A DNA stretch of 64,000 nt from Alphaproteobacteria bacterium (GTDB lineage: Bacteria; Pseudomonadota; Alphaproteobacteria; JAJUGE01), in contig JAJUGE010000003.1 in the NCBI GenBank assembly GCA_029268305.1, positions 47,839-111,838 on the forward strand, in the 5' to 3' direction. The notes under the pieces are model-generated. The model worked only from the letters and a program-made list of their open reading frames with translations. It was not told the origin of the DNA and did not search any database. Positions 7,503-16,126 of this stretch are shown here, one piece after another. Position 1 is the first letter of the stretch. Each line of letters opens with the position of its first letter. The translations under genes were made by a program, and so were the position numbers.

Positions 7503-8633
7503 ATGTTCCGGCAAGTCGAGACACCGCGCCTGATCCTCGACCGTGCGGTGTTGCAGCGCAATGCGGATCGCTTCCTCGCGCGCGCCGCCGCGGCCGACGT
7601 GGTGCTTCGGCCGCACCTCAAAACGGCGAAATCCATCGCCGTCGCCAAGGTGGCGACCGGCGGTCGCATGTCGACCGTCACCGTCTCCACGCTGAAGGAG
7701 GCGGAGCGCTTCGCCGCTGCAGGGTTCGACGACATCCTCTACGCGGTCGGCATCTCTCCGAACAAGCTGTCCCGCGTGCAGCGGATCTCGGACGAGACCG
7801 GCAAGCGGATCCTGGTGGTCACCGACAACCGGCCAATGGCCGAGGCTATGGCCGCGTTCTCGCGCGATACCGGCTTTCGGCTGCAGGTGCTCCTCGAGAT
7901 CGATAGTGGCGAGGGTCGCGGCGGGCTTCCGCCACGGTCGCCTGAGTTGGTCGAAATCGGCAGGAGTCTCGCCGAGGCTCCCGGACTGGATTTCCGGGGC
8001 GTGATTACTCACGCTGGGCATTCCTATGCCGTCGCCGACCCCGCCGCGATTGCCGACATAGCCGAAGCCGAGCGCCGGAGCGCCACCGACGCCGCGGTCG
8101 CCCTGCGCGACGCGGGCATTGCTTGCGAGATCGTCAGCGTCGGCTCCACGCCGACCTTCCTGCACGCGCGCTCGTTCGAAGGCGTGACCGAGGCCCGGTG
8201 CGGTGTCTATGCCTTCTTCGATTTGGCGCAGCTATCGCGCAACGTCTGCGCGGTGGAGGATATCGCGCTTACGGTGCTGGCTTCCGTCATCGGCCATAAC
8301 CGGAAGGCCGGCACGATCCTGATCGATGCCGGCGCCCTCGCCCTGTCGAAGGACGTGAGCGCCAACACCTTCATGAGCGATGCGCACTACGGTCACGTCT
8401 GCGATCCGCTCACGATGCAGCGTCTCGGCGAGCTCTCCGTGGCCGTCGTCCACCAGGAGCACGGCAGCATCCCGGTCGAGGACCCCATCTGGTTCGAGCG
8501 CCTGCCGATCGGCAGCCTGGTGCGCATCCTCCCGAATCATGCCTGCATGACTGCCGCTGCCGGTTACGAGAGCTATCTGGTCGTCGACGGCGATCGCATA
8601 ACAGCCGAGTGGGACCGCTTCAACGGCTGGTGA
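7503..8633 (+). CDS. D-threonine aldolase / D-serine dehydratase-like PLP enzyme
   Basis: 376 residues of fold-type III. The N-terminal alanine-racemase-like barrel has the PLP lysine K40 in RPHLKTAK; the C-terminal domain carries the metal-site motif NHACMT and QEHG seen in DSD1-type D-serine dehydratases and D-threonine aldolases. These enzymes cleave or dehydrate beta-hydroxy D-amino acids; which one this is cannot be decided from sequence. The ATG at 7503 begins 22 bp after the DsbA-like stop, preceded by a weak GGGGG. It converges on ppdK with a hairpin between. Confidence 0.87.
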   Translation: MFRQVETPRLILDRAVLQRNADRFLARAAAADVVLRPHLKTAKSIAVAKVATGGRMSTVTVSTLKEAERFAAAGFDDILYAVGISPNKLSRVQRISDETGKRILVVTDNRPMAEAMAAFSRDTGFRLQVLLEIDSGEGRGGLPPRSPELVEIGRSLAEAPGLDFRGVITHAGHSYAVADPAAIADIAEAERRSATDAAVALRDAGIACEIVSVGSTPTFLHARSFEGVTEARCGVYAFFDLAQLSRNVCAVEDIALTVLASVIGHNRKAGTILIDAGALALSKDVSANTFMSDAHYGHVCDPLTMQRLGELSVAVVHQEHGSIPVEDPIWFERLPIGSLVRILPNHACMTAAAGYESYLVVDGDRITAEWDRFNGW

Positions 8634-8638
8634 AGCGA

Positions 8639-8657
8639 GGGGCCGCTCCTGGGCCCC
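8639..8657. terminator. hairpin between convergent genes
   Basis: GGGGCC (8639-8644) pairs with GGCCCC (8652-8657) around a 7-nt loop, between the D-threonine aldolase-like gene and ppdK, which converge here. There is no T-run, so it may be a weak or Rho-assisted bidirectional terminator. Confidence 0.4.
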
Positions 8658-8658
8658 G

Positions 8659-11334
8659 TCACCCGCCCGACCGTTCACCGCCGAGCGCGGCCTGGGCTGC
8701 GGCCAGGCGTGCGATCGGCACCCGATACGGCGAGCACGACACATAGTCGAGGCCGGCTTCGTGGCAGAAGCGGATCGAGGCGGGATCGCCGCCATGCTCG
8801 CCGCAGATCCCGACCTTGAGGTCCGGTCGCGTCCGGCGCCCGCGCTCACTGCCGATCGAGACCAACTCGCCGACACCATCGACATCGATGCTGACGAACG
8901 GATCCTTCTCGAGAATGCCGCGCTGGCGATAGGTCTCGAGGAAGGAGCCGGCATCGTCGCGGGAAATACCGAAGGTCGTCTGAGTGAGATCGTTCGTGCC
9001 GAAGCTGAAGAATTCCGCGAAGCGGGCGATCTCCGCCGCGCGCAAGGCTGCCCGTGGCAACTCGATCATCGTTCCGACGAGATAGTCGATCTTGACGTTG
9101 TTCGCCTCCTGAACCTCACGGCCGATGCGGTCGACCACCTCCTTCAGCAGCTCCAGCTCGCGCGCGGTCGCCACCAGCGGGATCATGATCTCCGGGATGA
9201 CGGGGTTTCCGGTCTCGCGACCGACCTCGGCCGCAGCCTCGAAAATGGCGCGCGCCTGCATCTCGTAGATCTCGGGATAGGAGATGCCGAGCCGGCAGCC
9301 GCGATGGCCGAGCATCGGGTTGGCTTCCCGCAACTGGATCACGCGATGCCGCACGGCTTCCAGGCTCTTGCCGGAAACAGTCGCGACCTCGCGCATTTCC
9401 TCGTCCGAGTGCGGCAGGAACTCGTGCAGGGGCGGATCGAGCAGACGGATCGTCACCGGCAGGCCGGCCATGATCCGGAACAACTCGACGAAATCCTGCC
9501 GCTGCACCGGCAGCAACTTCGACAGAGGCCGGCGACGCCCTTCGGCATCTTCGGCCATGATCATCTCGCGGACGCTGATGATCCGGTCCGCGTCGAAGAA
9601 CATGTGCTCGGTACGGCAAAGACCGATCCCTTCGGCGCCGAACTTGCGTGCGGTCTCGGCGTCGCGCGGAGTCTCGGCGTTGGTGCGAATGCCGAGTCGG
9701 CGGATCTGATCGGCCCATTCCATCAGCTTCGCGAAATCGCCCGACACGTTCGGTTGGCGGGTTGGCACCTCGCCGAGCATTACTTCACCGGTCGAGCCGT
9801 CGAGGGTTATCAGCTCGCCTTTTCCGACGGTGTGGCCGCCGCCGGACAGAGTCTCGGTTTTGTAATCGACGCGGAGCTCCCCTGCGCCGGACACGCAGGC
9901 GCGCCCCATGCCGCGTGCGACCACGGCCGCGTGGCTGGTCATCCCGCCGCGGGTGGTCAGGATTCCCCGCGCGGCGTGCATGCCGTGAATGTCTTCGGGG
10001 CTGGTCTCGACCCGGACCAGGATCACGTCCTTGCCGTCGGCGGCCATCCTTTCGGCATCGTCGGCATTGAACACCACCTGCCCCGAGACCGCGCCCGGAG
10101 ACGCCGGGAGGCCGCGTCCGAGAAGCGTGCGCGGCGCGTCGGGGTCGAGCGTCGGATGCAGCAGCTGGTCGAGCGACATCGGATCCACCCGCCCGACCGC
10201 CGCCTCCCTGTCGATCAGGCCCTCCTCGACCATGTCGACCGCCATCTTCAGTGCCGCCGTCGCGGTGCGCTTGCCACTCCGGGTCTGCAGCATCCAGAGC
10301 CGCCCCTTCTGGACGGTGAACTCGATGTCCTGCATGTCCCGATAATGGGCTTCCAGCCGCGCCTGAATCTCGACCAGCTGCTGGAAGACCTCCGGCATCA
10401 CCTCTTCCATTGCCGGAAGATCAGAGCCGTGCTCCTGCTTGCCGGCAATGGTGAGGTGTTGCGGCGTCCGGATGCCCGCGACCACGTCCTCGCCCTGGGC
10501 GTTGACCAGGTATTCGCCATAGAGCCGCCGTTCCCCGGTGGACGGGTTGCGGGTAAAGGCGACGCCGGTGGCGCTGTCGTCGCCCATGTTGCCGAACACC
10601 ATGGCCTGTACGTTGACCGCAGTGCCCCAGGATTCCGGGATGTCGTTGAGACGGCGATACGTCACCGCGCGCGGGGTCATCCAGCTCTTGAAAACGGCGC
10701 CGATCGCCCCCCAGAGCTGGGCGCGCACATCCTGCGGGAACGGCGATCCCGTCTCCGCCTCGACGATCTGCTTGAACTGGCCCACCATCTCCTGCCAGTC
10801 GCCGGCGTCGAAGTCGGTATCGAGATAAGCTCCCTGCTCCAGCTTCCGGTTCTCGATGACCTCTTCGAAGAGCGAGTGGTCGACGCCGAGAACCACGTCG
10901 CTGTACATCTGGATGAAGCGGCGATAGCTGTCGAAGGCAAAGCGCCGATCCCCCGCCTGCGTCGCCAGCCCTTCGACGGTATCGTCGTTGAGGCCGAGGT
11001 TCAGGACCGTGTCCATCATGCCCGGCATCGAAGCGCGCGCACCCGAGCGGACCGAGACGAGCAGCGGGTTCGATCGCGAGCCGAACCCGGCACCGACGCT
11101 CTGCTCGATCCGCTTTAGCGCCTCTTCGACCTGGCCTTCGAGGTCATCGGGGAATTTCTGCCCGTTCTCGTAGAAATGGGTGCACACCTCGGTCGAGATC
11201 GTGAACCCGGGAGGCACCGGCAGACCGAGATTGCTCATCTCCGCGAGATTGGCGCCCTTGCCGCCGAGCAGCTCGCGCATGTCCGCACGCCCTTCGGCCT
11301 TGCCGTCACCGAAGCCGTAGACCCACTTGCCCAT
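8659..11334 (-). CDS. ppdK: pyruvate, phosphate dikinase
   Basis: 891 residues, the normal length. It interconverts pyruvate + ATP + Pi and phosphoenolpyruvate + AMP + PPi in the cytoplasm. The nucleotide-binding domain opens with ELLGGKGANLAEMSNLGLPV, where the lysine and glycines contact ATP. The phosphohistidine domain has H468 in TRGGMTSHAAVVARG. The C-terminal PEP barrel has the CRTEHMFF and GTNDLTQTTFG motifs and CGEHGGDP with the catalytic Cys. It starts 5 bp after glyS, forming glyQ-glyS-ppdK as in many alphaproteobacteria. No separate PPDK regulatory protein is in the window. Confidence 0.98.
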   Translation of the reverse strand: MGKWVYGFGDGKAEGRADMRELLGGKGANLAEMSNLGLPVPPGFTISTEVCTHFYENGQKFPDDLEGQVEEALKRIEQSVGAGFGSRSNPLLVSVRSGARASMPGMMDTVLNLGLNDDTVEGLATQAGDRRFAFDSYRRFIQMYSDVVLGVDHSLFEEVIENRKLEQGAYLDTDFDAGDWQEMVGQFKQIVEAETGSPFPQDVRAQLWGAIGAVFKSWMTPRAVTYRRLNDIPESWGTAVNVQAMVFGNMGDDSATGVAFTRNPSTGERRLYGEYLVNAQGEDVVAGIRTPQHLTIAGKQEHGSDLPAMEEVMPEVFQQLVEIQARLEAHYRDMQDIEFTVQKGRLWMLQTRSGKRTATAALKMAVDMVEEGLIDREAAVGRVDPMSLDQLLHPTLDPDAPRTLLGRGLPASPGAVSGQVVFNADDAERMAADGKDVILVRVETSPEDIHGMHAARGILTTRGGMTSHAAVVARGMGRACVSGAGELRVDYKTETLSGGGHTVGKGELITLDGSTGEVMLGEVPTRQPNVSGDFAKLMEWADQIRRLGIRTNAETPRDAETARKFGAEGIGLCRTEHMFFDADRIISVREMIMAEDAEGRRRPLSKLLPVQRQDFVELFRIMAGLPVTIRLLDPPLHEFLPHSDEEMREVATVSGKSLEAVRHRVIQLREANPMLGHRGCRLGISYPEIYEMQARAIFEAAAEVGRETGNPVIPEIMIPLVATARELELLKEVVDRIGREVQEANNVKIDYLVGTMIELPRAALRAAEIARFAEFFSFGTNDLTQTTFGISRDDAGSFLETYRQRGILEKDPFVSIDVDGVGELVSIGSERGRRTRPDLKVGICGEHGGDPASIRFCHEAGLDYVSCSPYRVPIARLAAAQAALGGERSGG

Positions 11335-11339
11335 TCGCC

Positions 11340-13460
11340 CTAACCCTCGATCTTCGAGAAATCCGCAGACTCTTCCATTGTCGACCGGATCGCCGAGAGC
11401 AGGCGAAGCCGGTTGACGCGAAGGTGGCTGTCCTCGGTGTTGACGGTCACCTCGTCAAAGAACGCATCGACCGACGGCCGGAGTGCAGCGAGCGCGCCCA
11501 TGGCCGCAGAGAAATCTTCCGCCTCGCGAGCGGCGGCGCTGACTTCGCGCGCAACCTCCAGCTCACGGTGCAGCCGCTGCTCCTCGGGTGCTGCAAGCGC
11601 AGCCGCATCCACGTCGGCGCCCTCGTACTTCGCCGCGTCCTTCTTCTCCTCGATCGCGACGATGTTACGTGCGCGCCGGTAGGCTGTAAGGAGATTGGCC
11701 CCGTCCTCGCTCGCGACGAATGCCTCCAGCGCATGCACCCGCGCTAGGAGGCGTACGAGGTCGTCCTCGTCGCCAAGGGCAAACACCGCGGCGATCATGT
11801 CGTGGCGCACGCCCTGCTCGCGGAGATGCACCTTCAGTCGGTCGGCGAAGAAATCGAGCAGCTGGTTTACCACCGCCTCCGGCGGCAGACCCTCGGGCGA
11901 GGCGGCAGCGAACGTCGGCAGGGTCTGTCGGTAAATTTCGTAAGCAGCGCCGAAGACCGCGCGCAACGGCACGCGCAGCCTGTTCTCGAGGATCAGGCGG
12001 ATCATTCCGAGCGCCGCCCGCCGCAGGGCGTAGGGATCACGGGAGCCGGTCGGGCGCTCGTCTATGGCGAAGAAGCCGGTGAGGATGTCCGCCTTGTCCG
12101 CGAGGGCGACCGCGACCGACACCGGCATTGTCGGGCAACGATCGCCCGGCCCCTGCGGCGAGTAGTGATCGGCGATCGCGTCGGCCACCGCCGGATCCAG
12201 CTTCTGCTCCAGCGCATAATATCGGCCCATTATGCCCTGCAGCTCGGGGAACTCGCCGACCATGCCGGAGACGAGATCCGCCTTGCAGAGGCGGGCGGCT
12301 TCCCGAGCCGCGGCGGGATCGGCGCCCGGCACATAACCGGCGATCGTTTCGGCAAGCTTTTCGAGGCGTCGCGCCCGATCACCGACGCTGCCGAGGCGGG
12401 CGTGGAACACCACCTCGTCGAGCGCGGGCAAGCTCGCCTCCAGCGGCGTCTCGCGATCCTGATCCCAGAAGAAGCGGGCGTCGGAAAGACGTGCCCGCAA
12501 CACACGCTCGTTGCCGGCGACGATCTGCCTGCCGCCATCGGCCGCGACCATATTGGCCACCGTGGCGAAACGGGGCGCCAGCGAGCCGTCCTCACGCAGC
12601 AGCGAGAAATACTTCTGGTGAGTCCGCATAGTCGTGGTCAGCACCTCCGGCGGAACTTCCATGAAGGCATCATCGATCGAACCGATCAGCACCACCGGCC
12701 ACTCGACCAGCCCGACCACTTCGGCGAGGAGCCCCCTGTCCTCCTTCGGCCTCAGCCCTTCAGCGGCAGCGAGCCTCGTCACCTCGCTGCTGATCGTCTC
12801 CTCGCGCTCGGCGGAATCGAGCATGACGTGCCGAGCCCGCAGGCCGTCCCGGTATTCGTCCCAGGTCGACACCGAAAACGGCTCCGACGCGAGAAAGCGA
12901 TGGCCCCGCGTCTCGGCGTTGAAGGTCAGTCTCCCGATCGAGCCGCCGACCTCGAGTGCACCTTCGAGCGGCCTTCCGTCGAAAAGGGCGAGCACGTTGT
13001 GGAGCGGCCGGACGTATCGTGCCGCCGTGTCCGCCCAACGCATCGACTTCGGCCACGGTATCTCCAGAATGGATTCCGCAACCAATCCCGGCAGCACGTC
13101 CCTCGCCTCCCCGCCCTTGCGCTCCCGCACGACGAACCAGAAGGTGGCGTTGCCGACGGTGCGCTGCTCGCATTCGTCCAGCGACCGAAGGCCGGCCGAT
13201 CGGAGGAAGCCCTCTATCGCCTTGTCCGGTGCGCCGACGCGCGGCCCCTTCCGCTCTTCGGTGCGATCCGGCTGCCGAAGCGGAAGATTGCGAACGAGGA
13301 GCGTCAGGCGGCGGGGGGTGGCGAAACTCACCGCATCGTCGAACGCGAGGCTGGCTTCCTCCAGCCGGCGCACGACGATCCGGCGGAAATCCTCGGCCGC
13401 CTGCGCCTGCATCCGCGCGGGAATCTCTTCAGAAAGAAGCTCGATCAGCAGGTCCGGCAT
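11340..13460 (-). CDS. glyS: glycine--tRNA ligase beta subunit
   Basis: 706 residues, matching the beta subunit of the alpha2beta2 bacterial glycyl-tRNA synthetase. The N-terminus (LLIELLSEEIPARMQAQAAE) is diagnostic and the mid-part carries the HD-like region. The C-terminal anticodon-binding domain is conserved (FFDEVTVN near the end). It begins 3 bp downstream of the glyQ stop, so the subunits are made from one transcript. The beta subunit mainly recognises tRNA; catalysis sits in GlyQ. Confidence 0.98.
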   Translation of the reverse strand: MPDLLIELLSEEIPARMQAQAAEDFRRIVVRRLEEASLAFDDAVSFATPRRLTLLVRNLPLRQPDRTEERKGPRVGAPDKAIEGFLRSAGLRSLDECEQRTVGNATFWFVVRERKGGEARDVLPGLVAESILEIPWPKSMRWADTAARYVRPLHNVLALFDGRPLEGALEVGGSIGRLTFNAETRGHRFLASEPFSVSTWDEYRDGLRARHVMLDSAEREETISSEVTRLAAAEGLRPKEDRGLLAEVVGLVEWPVVLIGSIDDAFMEVPPEVLTTTMRTHQKYFSLLREDGSLAPRFATVANMVAADGGRQIVAGNERVLRARLSDARFFWDQDRETPLEASLPALDEVVFHARLGSVGDRARRLEKLAETIAGYVPGADPAAAREAARLCKADLVSGMVGEFPELQGIMGRYYALEQKLDPAVADAIADHYSPQGPGDRCPTMPVSVAVALADKADILTGFFAIDERPTGSRDPYALRRAALGMIRLILENRLRVPLRAVFGAAYEIYRQTLPTFAAASPEGLPPEAVVNQLLDFFADRLKVHLREQGVRHDMIAAVFALGDEDDLVRLLARVHALEAFVASEDGANLLTAYRRARNIVAIEEKKDAAKYEGADVDAAALAAPEEQRLHRELEVAREVSAAAREAEDFSAAMGALAALRPSVDAFFDEVTVNTEDSHLRVNRLRLLSAIRSTMEESADFSKIEG

Positions 13461-13463
13461 GGG

Positions 13464-14348
13464 TCAAGCCGCCTCGGCGGGAAGGTGCCCGCGCGACTTG
13501 AGCCACATCGCCGCGCTCGCACGTGCCAGCGCCCGCACCCGCCCGATATAAGCGGCGCGCTCTGTTACGCTGATGACGCCGCGCGCATCCAGCAGATTGA
13601 ACACATGGCTGGCCTGGATGCACTGGTCATAGGCGGGAAGCGCCAATCCGGCCTCCACCAGACGATTGCACTCCCTCTCGGCATCCTCGAAATGCCGGAA
13701 GAGGATGCCCGTGTCGGCTTGCTCGAAATTGTAGACCGAGAATTCGCGCTCCGCCTGACGAAACACCTCGCCATAGGTCAGGCCAGCGCCGTTGAAGTCC
13801 AGGTCATAGACGTTCTCGACACCTTGCACGTACATCGCGAGACGCTCGAGCCCGTAGGTGATCTCGCCCGAGACGGGGTGGCAGTCGAAGCCGCCCACCT
13901 GCTGGAAATAGGTGAACTGCGTCACCTCCATGCCGTCGCACCAGACCTCCCAACCGAGGCCCCAGGCGCCGAGCGTCGGGCTCTCCCAATCGTCTTCCAC
14001 GAAGCGGATGTCATGATTCGCCATGTCGATCCCGATCGCCTCCAGCGAAGCCAGATAACGATCGACGATGTCCGGCGGGTTCGGTTTGAGAATGACCTGG
14101 TACTGATAATAGTGCTGCAACCGGTTCGGATTCTCGCCGTAGCGGCCGTCGGTCGGCCGGCGCGATGGTTGCACGTAGGCCGCATTCCACGGCTCCGGGC
14201 CGAGTGCGCGCAGCGTCGTCGCCGGATGGAAAGTCCCGGCCCCGACCGTGAGATCGTAGGGCTGAAGGATGGCGCAGCCCTGCGAGGCCCAGTACGCCTG
14301 GAGCTTCAGGATCAGGTCCTGGAAGCTCTTGCCCGCTTCGGCAGCCAT
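13464..14348 (-). CDS. glyQ: glycine--tRNA ligase alpha subunit
   Basis: 294 residues of class II catalytic subunit that charges tRNA-Gly. Characteristic segments include [20 protein letters not shown] at the start, the [20 protein letters not shown] stretch and the [20 protein letters not shown] region. First gene of the glyQ-glyS-ppdK run; the upstream 59 bp separate it from a small membrane protein gene on the same strand. Confidence 0.98.
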   Translation of the reverse strand: MAAEAGKSFQDLILKLQAYWASQGCAILQPYDLTVGAGTFHPATTLRALGPEPWNAAYVQPSRRPTDGRYGENPNRLQHYYQYQVILKPNPPDIVDRYLASLEAIGIDMANHDIRFVEDDWESPTLGAWGLGWEVWCDGMEVTQFTYFQQVGGFDCHPVSGEITYGLERLAMYVQGVENVYDLDFNGAGLTYGEVFRQAEREFSVYNFEQADTGILFRHFEDAERECNRLVEAGLALPAYDQCIQASHVFNLLDARGVISVTERAAYIGRVRALARASAAMWLKSRGHLPAEAA

Positions 14349-14407
14349 CGTCTCTTCTTCCTCCGGTCGGAATCGCGGCGCAAATTACCGAGGCGCCCCC
14401 GAAAAGG

Positions 14408-14617
14408 TCAATCGCCGCGCTGTCGCGGCTCGTACGCCCCGGTCTTGGGGTTGCGCTCGAGGTCGACGACGTGCCCGTCTCCCCGCCGGGCGCGCACTCG
14501 GTCGGTGGCGGCGGAACCGCCTACGGCGCTACGCCGATCGAGCCAGCGGAAGCCGAACCAAACCACCGCCACGATGGCGACCAGGACCGCCAGCTTCGCA
14601 AAGCTTAACCCGAGCAT
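14408..14617 (-). CDS. small single-pass membrane protein of unknown function
   Basis: 69 residues from the ATG at 14617: one transmembrane helix (FAKLAVLVAIVAVVWFGFRW, near residues 6-25), then a basic, polar tail ending in DLERNPKTGAYEPRQRGD. The tail pattern NPKTGAYEP is kept in similar short proteins near glyQ in related bacteria as I recall, but no function is known to me. Downstream of the S49 peptidase gene and upstream of glyQ on the same strand, so it may belong to either transcript. Confidence 0.6.
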   Translation of the reverse strand: MLGLSFAKLAVLVAIVAVVWFGFRWLDRRSAVGGSAATDRVRARRGDGHVVDLERNPKTGAYEPRQRGD

Positions 14618-14639
14618 GGCGGGGCCACCTCGCGGGCGC

Positions 14640-15515
14640 TCACAGGCCGAACCGGGCCCAGTGCGCCCGCTCTTCGATCCACGCCAGAGCCGCGCCGGCC
14701 AAAGAAGCGGCAACGGCTTCGGCATCGACCCCGGTGCGACCGGGCGGGCGCGACAGCAGCCGCTTCCAGAGAGGCTCCTTCCCCCCGATCAGCCGGAGCT
14801 GAACCTTGTCGCCGTAGCGGCTTCGCATGGTCGCCCGAAGGTCACCGAGCCCATCTACCAGGCCCAGTTCGAGCGCCCGACGTCCGGTCCAGAACTGGCC
14901 GGTGAAGAGCTCCGCCTCATCCGCGCGCAGCCTCTTTCCACGCCGTTCGCGGACCATCGCCTTGAACGATTCATGGATGTCGGCGAGCAGCACCTCGAGA
15001 TGCGCCACCTCTTCGGGGTCTTCCGGCTGGAAGGGATCGAGCATCGCCTTCTTCTCGCCAGCCGTGTGCAGGCGCCGCTCCACCCCCAGGCGGTCGATCA
15101 ATCCCTGGAAGCCGAACCCCGCCGAGACGACGCCGATCGAGCCCACGATCGAAGACTCGTCCGCGAAGATCTCGTCTGCGGCGCACGCCAACCAATAGCC
15201 GCCGGAGGCCGCGGCATCTTCGACGAAGGCGACCACCGGGATGTTCTTCTCGGTCGCGAGGGACCGGATACGCCGTGCGATCAACGCCGACTGGACAGGA
15301 GATCCGCCCGGCGAGCTGACGGCGAGTGCCACGCATTTGACGTTCGGCAGCTCGAACGCGTGTTCGAGGTGGCCCGCCACCTCGGCAAGCGTGAGTCCCG
15401 TGCGGGCACCCATCACGTTGCCGATCACGCCCGACAGGCGCACGACGCCGACCACCGGCGGTCCGCGTCGGGCGATCGCCGCCCGGACCGATCGTATCGC
15501 ATTCTTCAGACCCAT
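14640..15515 (-). CDS. S49 family peptidase (SppA/SohB-like)
   Basis: About 291 residues from MGLKNAIRS. The ClpP-like fold shows the serine motif DAAASGGYWLACAADEI and the SIVGSIGV strand, with the candidate general-base lysine in HTAGEKKAML. Short S49 members of this size act on signal-peptide remnants or membrane proteins. No strong signal peptide is visible, so it may be cytoplasmic or peripheral. An in-frame ATG at 15554 exists but lacks a convincing Shine-Dalgarno. Divergent from the guanidine exporter gene. Confidence 0.88.
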   Translation of the reverse strand: MGLKNAIRSVRAAIARRGPPVVGVVRLSGVIGNVMGARTGLTLAEVAGHLEHAFELPNVKCVALAVSSPGGSPVQSALIARRIRSLATEKNIPVVAFVEDAAASGGYWLACAADEIFADESSIVGSIGVVSAGFGFQGLIDRLGVERRLHTAGEKKAMLDPFQPEDPEEVAHLEVLLADIHESFKAMVRERRGKRLRADEAELFTGQFWTGRRALELGLVDGLGDLRATMRSRYGDKVQLRLIGGKEPLWKRLLSRPPGRTGVDAEAVAASLAGAALAWIEERAHWARFGL

Positions 15516-15651
15516 GGCTGCGAACATAGTCCCGCGAGCCGCGCCCGCCAACAATCTGGCAGCTATCGCTGGATCAGCTTTGGTGACACCTTGGTGGCAC
15601 GGCCCCGGCGCAACGCTTGATCTCGCGGCCTCCTGCTTCTAAGTGGGCCAC

Positions 15652-15733
15652 GCGGGGACGACCTCGCAGCTTCGCGAGCCATCGCGCAGCTTCCGGACAT
15701 TCGATGAGGACGACCTCATCACCAGTGATGGAG
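15652..15733 (+). promoter_or_regulatory. guanidine-II (mini-ykkC) riboswitch
   Basis: Two hairpins, each capped by ACGA, fit the guanidine-II consensus of two stems with ACGR loops. Hairpin 1 pairs GCGGGG (15652-15657) with CCTCGC (15662-15667); hairpin 2 pairs GATGAGG (15703-15709) with CCTCATC (15714-15720) perfectly. The linker is 35 nt. The 3' strand of hairpin 2 (15715-15720) can instead pair with GATGGAG (15727-15733), which contains the GGAG Shine-Dalgarno of the SugE/Gdx gene at 15740. Guanidine binding, by stabilising hairpin 2, would therefore free the ribosome site. Loops, position and target gene all agree with the known class. Confidence 0.88.
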
Positions 15734-15739
15734 ATGAGC

Positions 15740-16060
15740 ATGGCCTGGCTCGTGCTGTTCGTGGCGGGCTTGTTCGAGATCGGCTGGGCGGTCGGCCTCA
15801 AATACACGGAAGGCTTCACCCGGCTGTGGCCGACGGTCTGGACCGCGGCGTCGATGTTGATCAGCCTCTGGCTCCTGGGGCTGGCGCTTCGATCGCTGCC
15901 GCTCGGGACCGCCTATGCCGTCTGGACCGGGATCGGCACGACGGGGACCGCGCTCCTCGGCATCGTGCTATTCTCCGAGCCGGCCGAGGCGATGCGCCTC
16001 GTCTGCATAGGCCTGATTGTCGCAGGCATCATCGGCCTCAAGCTGGTCACCCCCCAATGA
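15740..16060 (+). CDS. gdx: guanidinium exporter, SMR family (SugE/Gdx)
   Basis: 106 residues with four transmembrane helices, the small multidrug resistance fold working as a dual-topology dimer in the inner membrane. The essential glutamate is E13 in [15 protein letters not shown], and the [14 protein letters not shown] context together with [17 protein letters not shown] is of the SugE/Gdx type rather than EmrE. It should export guanidinium in exchange for protons. The ATG at 15740 has GGAG 6 nt upstream. The guanidine-II riboswitch just upstream supports the substrate assignment. Confidence 0.95.
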   Translation: MAWLVLFVAGLFEIGWAVGLKYTEGFTRLWPTVWTAASMLISLWLLGLALRSLPLGTAYAVWTGIGTTGTALLGIVLFSEPAEAMRLVCIGLIVAGIIGLKLVTPQ

Positions 16061-16090
16061 TGGTCGCGTGCGGGAGCCCGGGTACGGGCC

Positions 16091-16106
16091 GGGGCGATCT
16101 CGCCCC
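16091..16106. terminator. hairpin downstream of gdx
   Basis: GGGGCG (16091-16096) and CGCCCC (16101-16106) form a 6-bp stem with an ATCT loop between the convergent gdx and nitroreductase genes. No T-run; probable bidirectional terminator. Confidence 0.4.
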
Positions 16107-16126
16107 TCCGGGGCCTCCTCGATCGC

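Noticed and set aside
8761..11118. A 785-codon open frame on the plus strand
   Set aside because: It is antisense to ppdK, which has every catalytic motif; the frame has no recognisable domain.
11802..15620. A 1,272-codon open frame on the plus strand
   Set aside because: It lies antisense to glyS, glyQ and the S49 peptidase, all certain genes; its translation is rich in Arg, His and Pro with no domain. It is a by-product of high-GC codon use.
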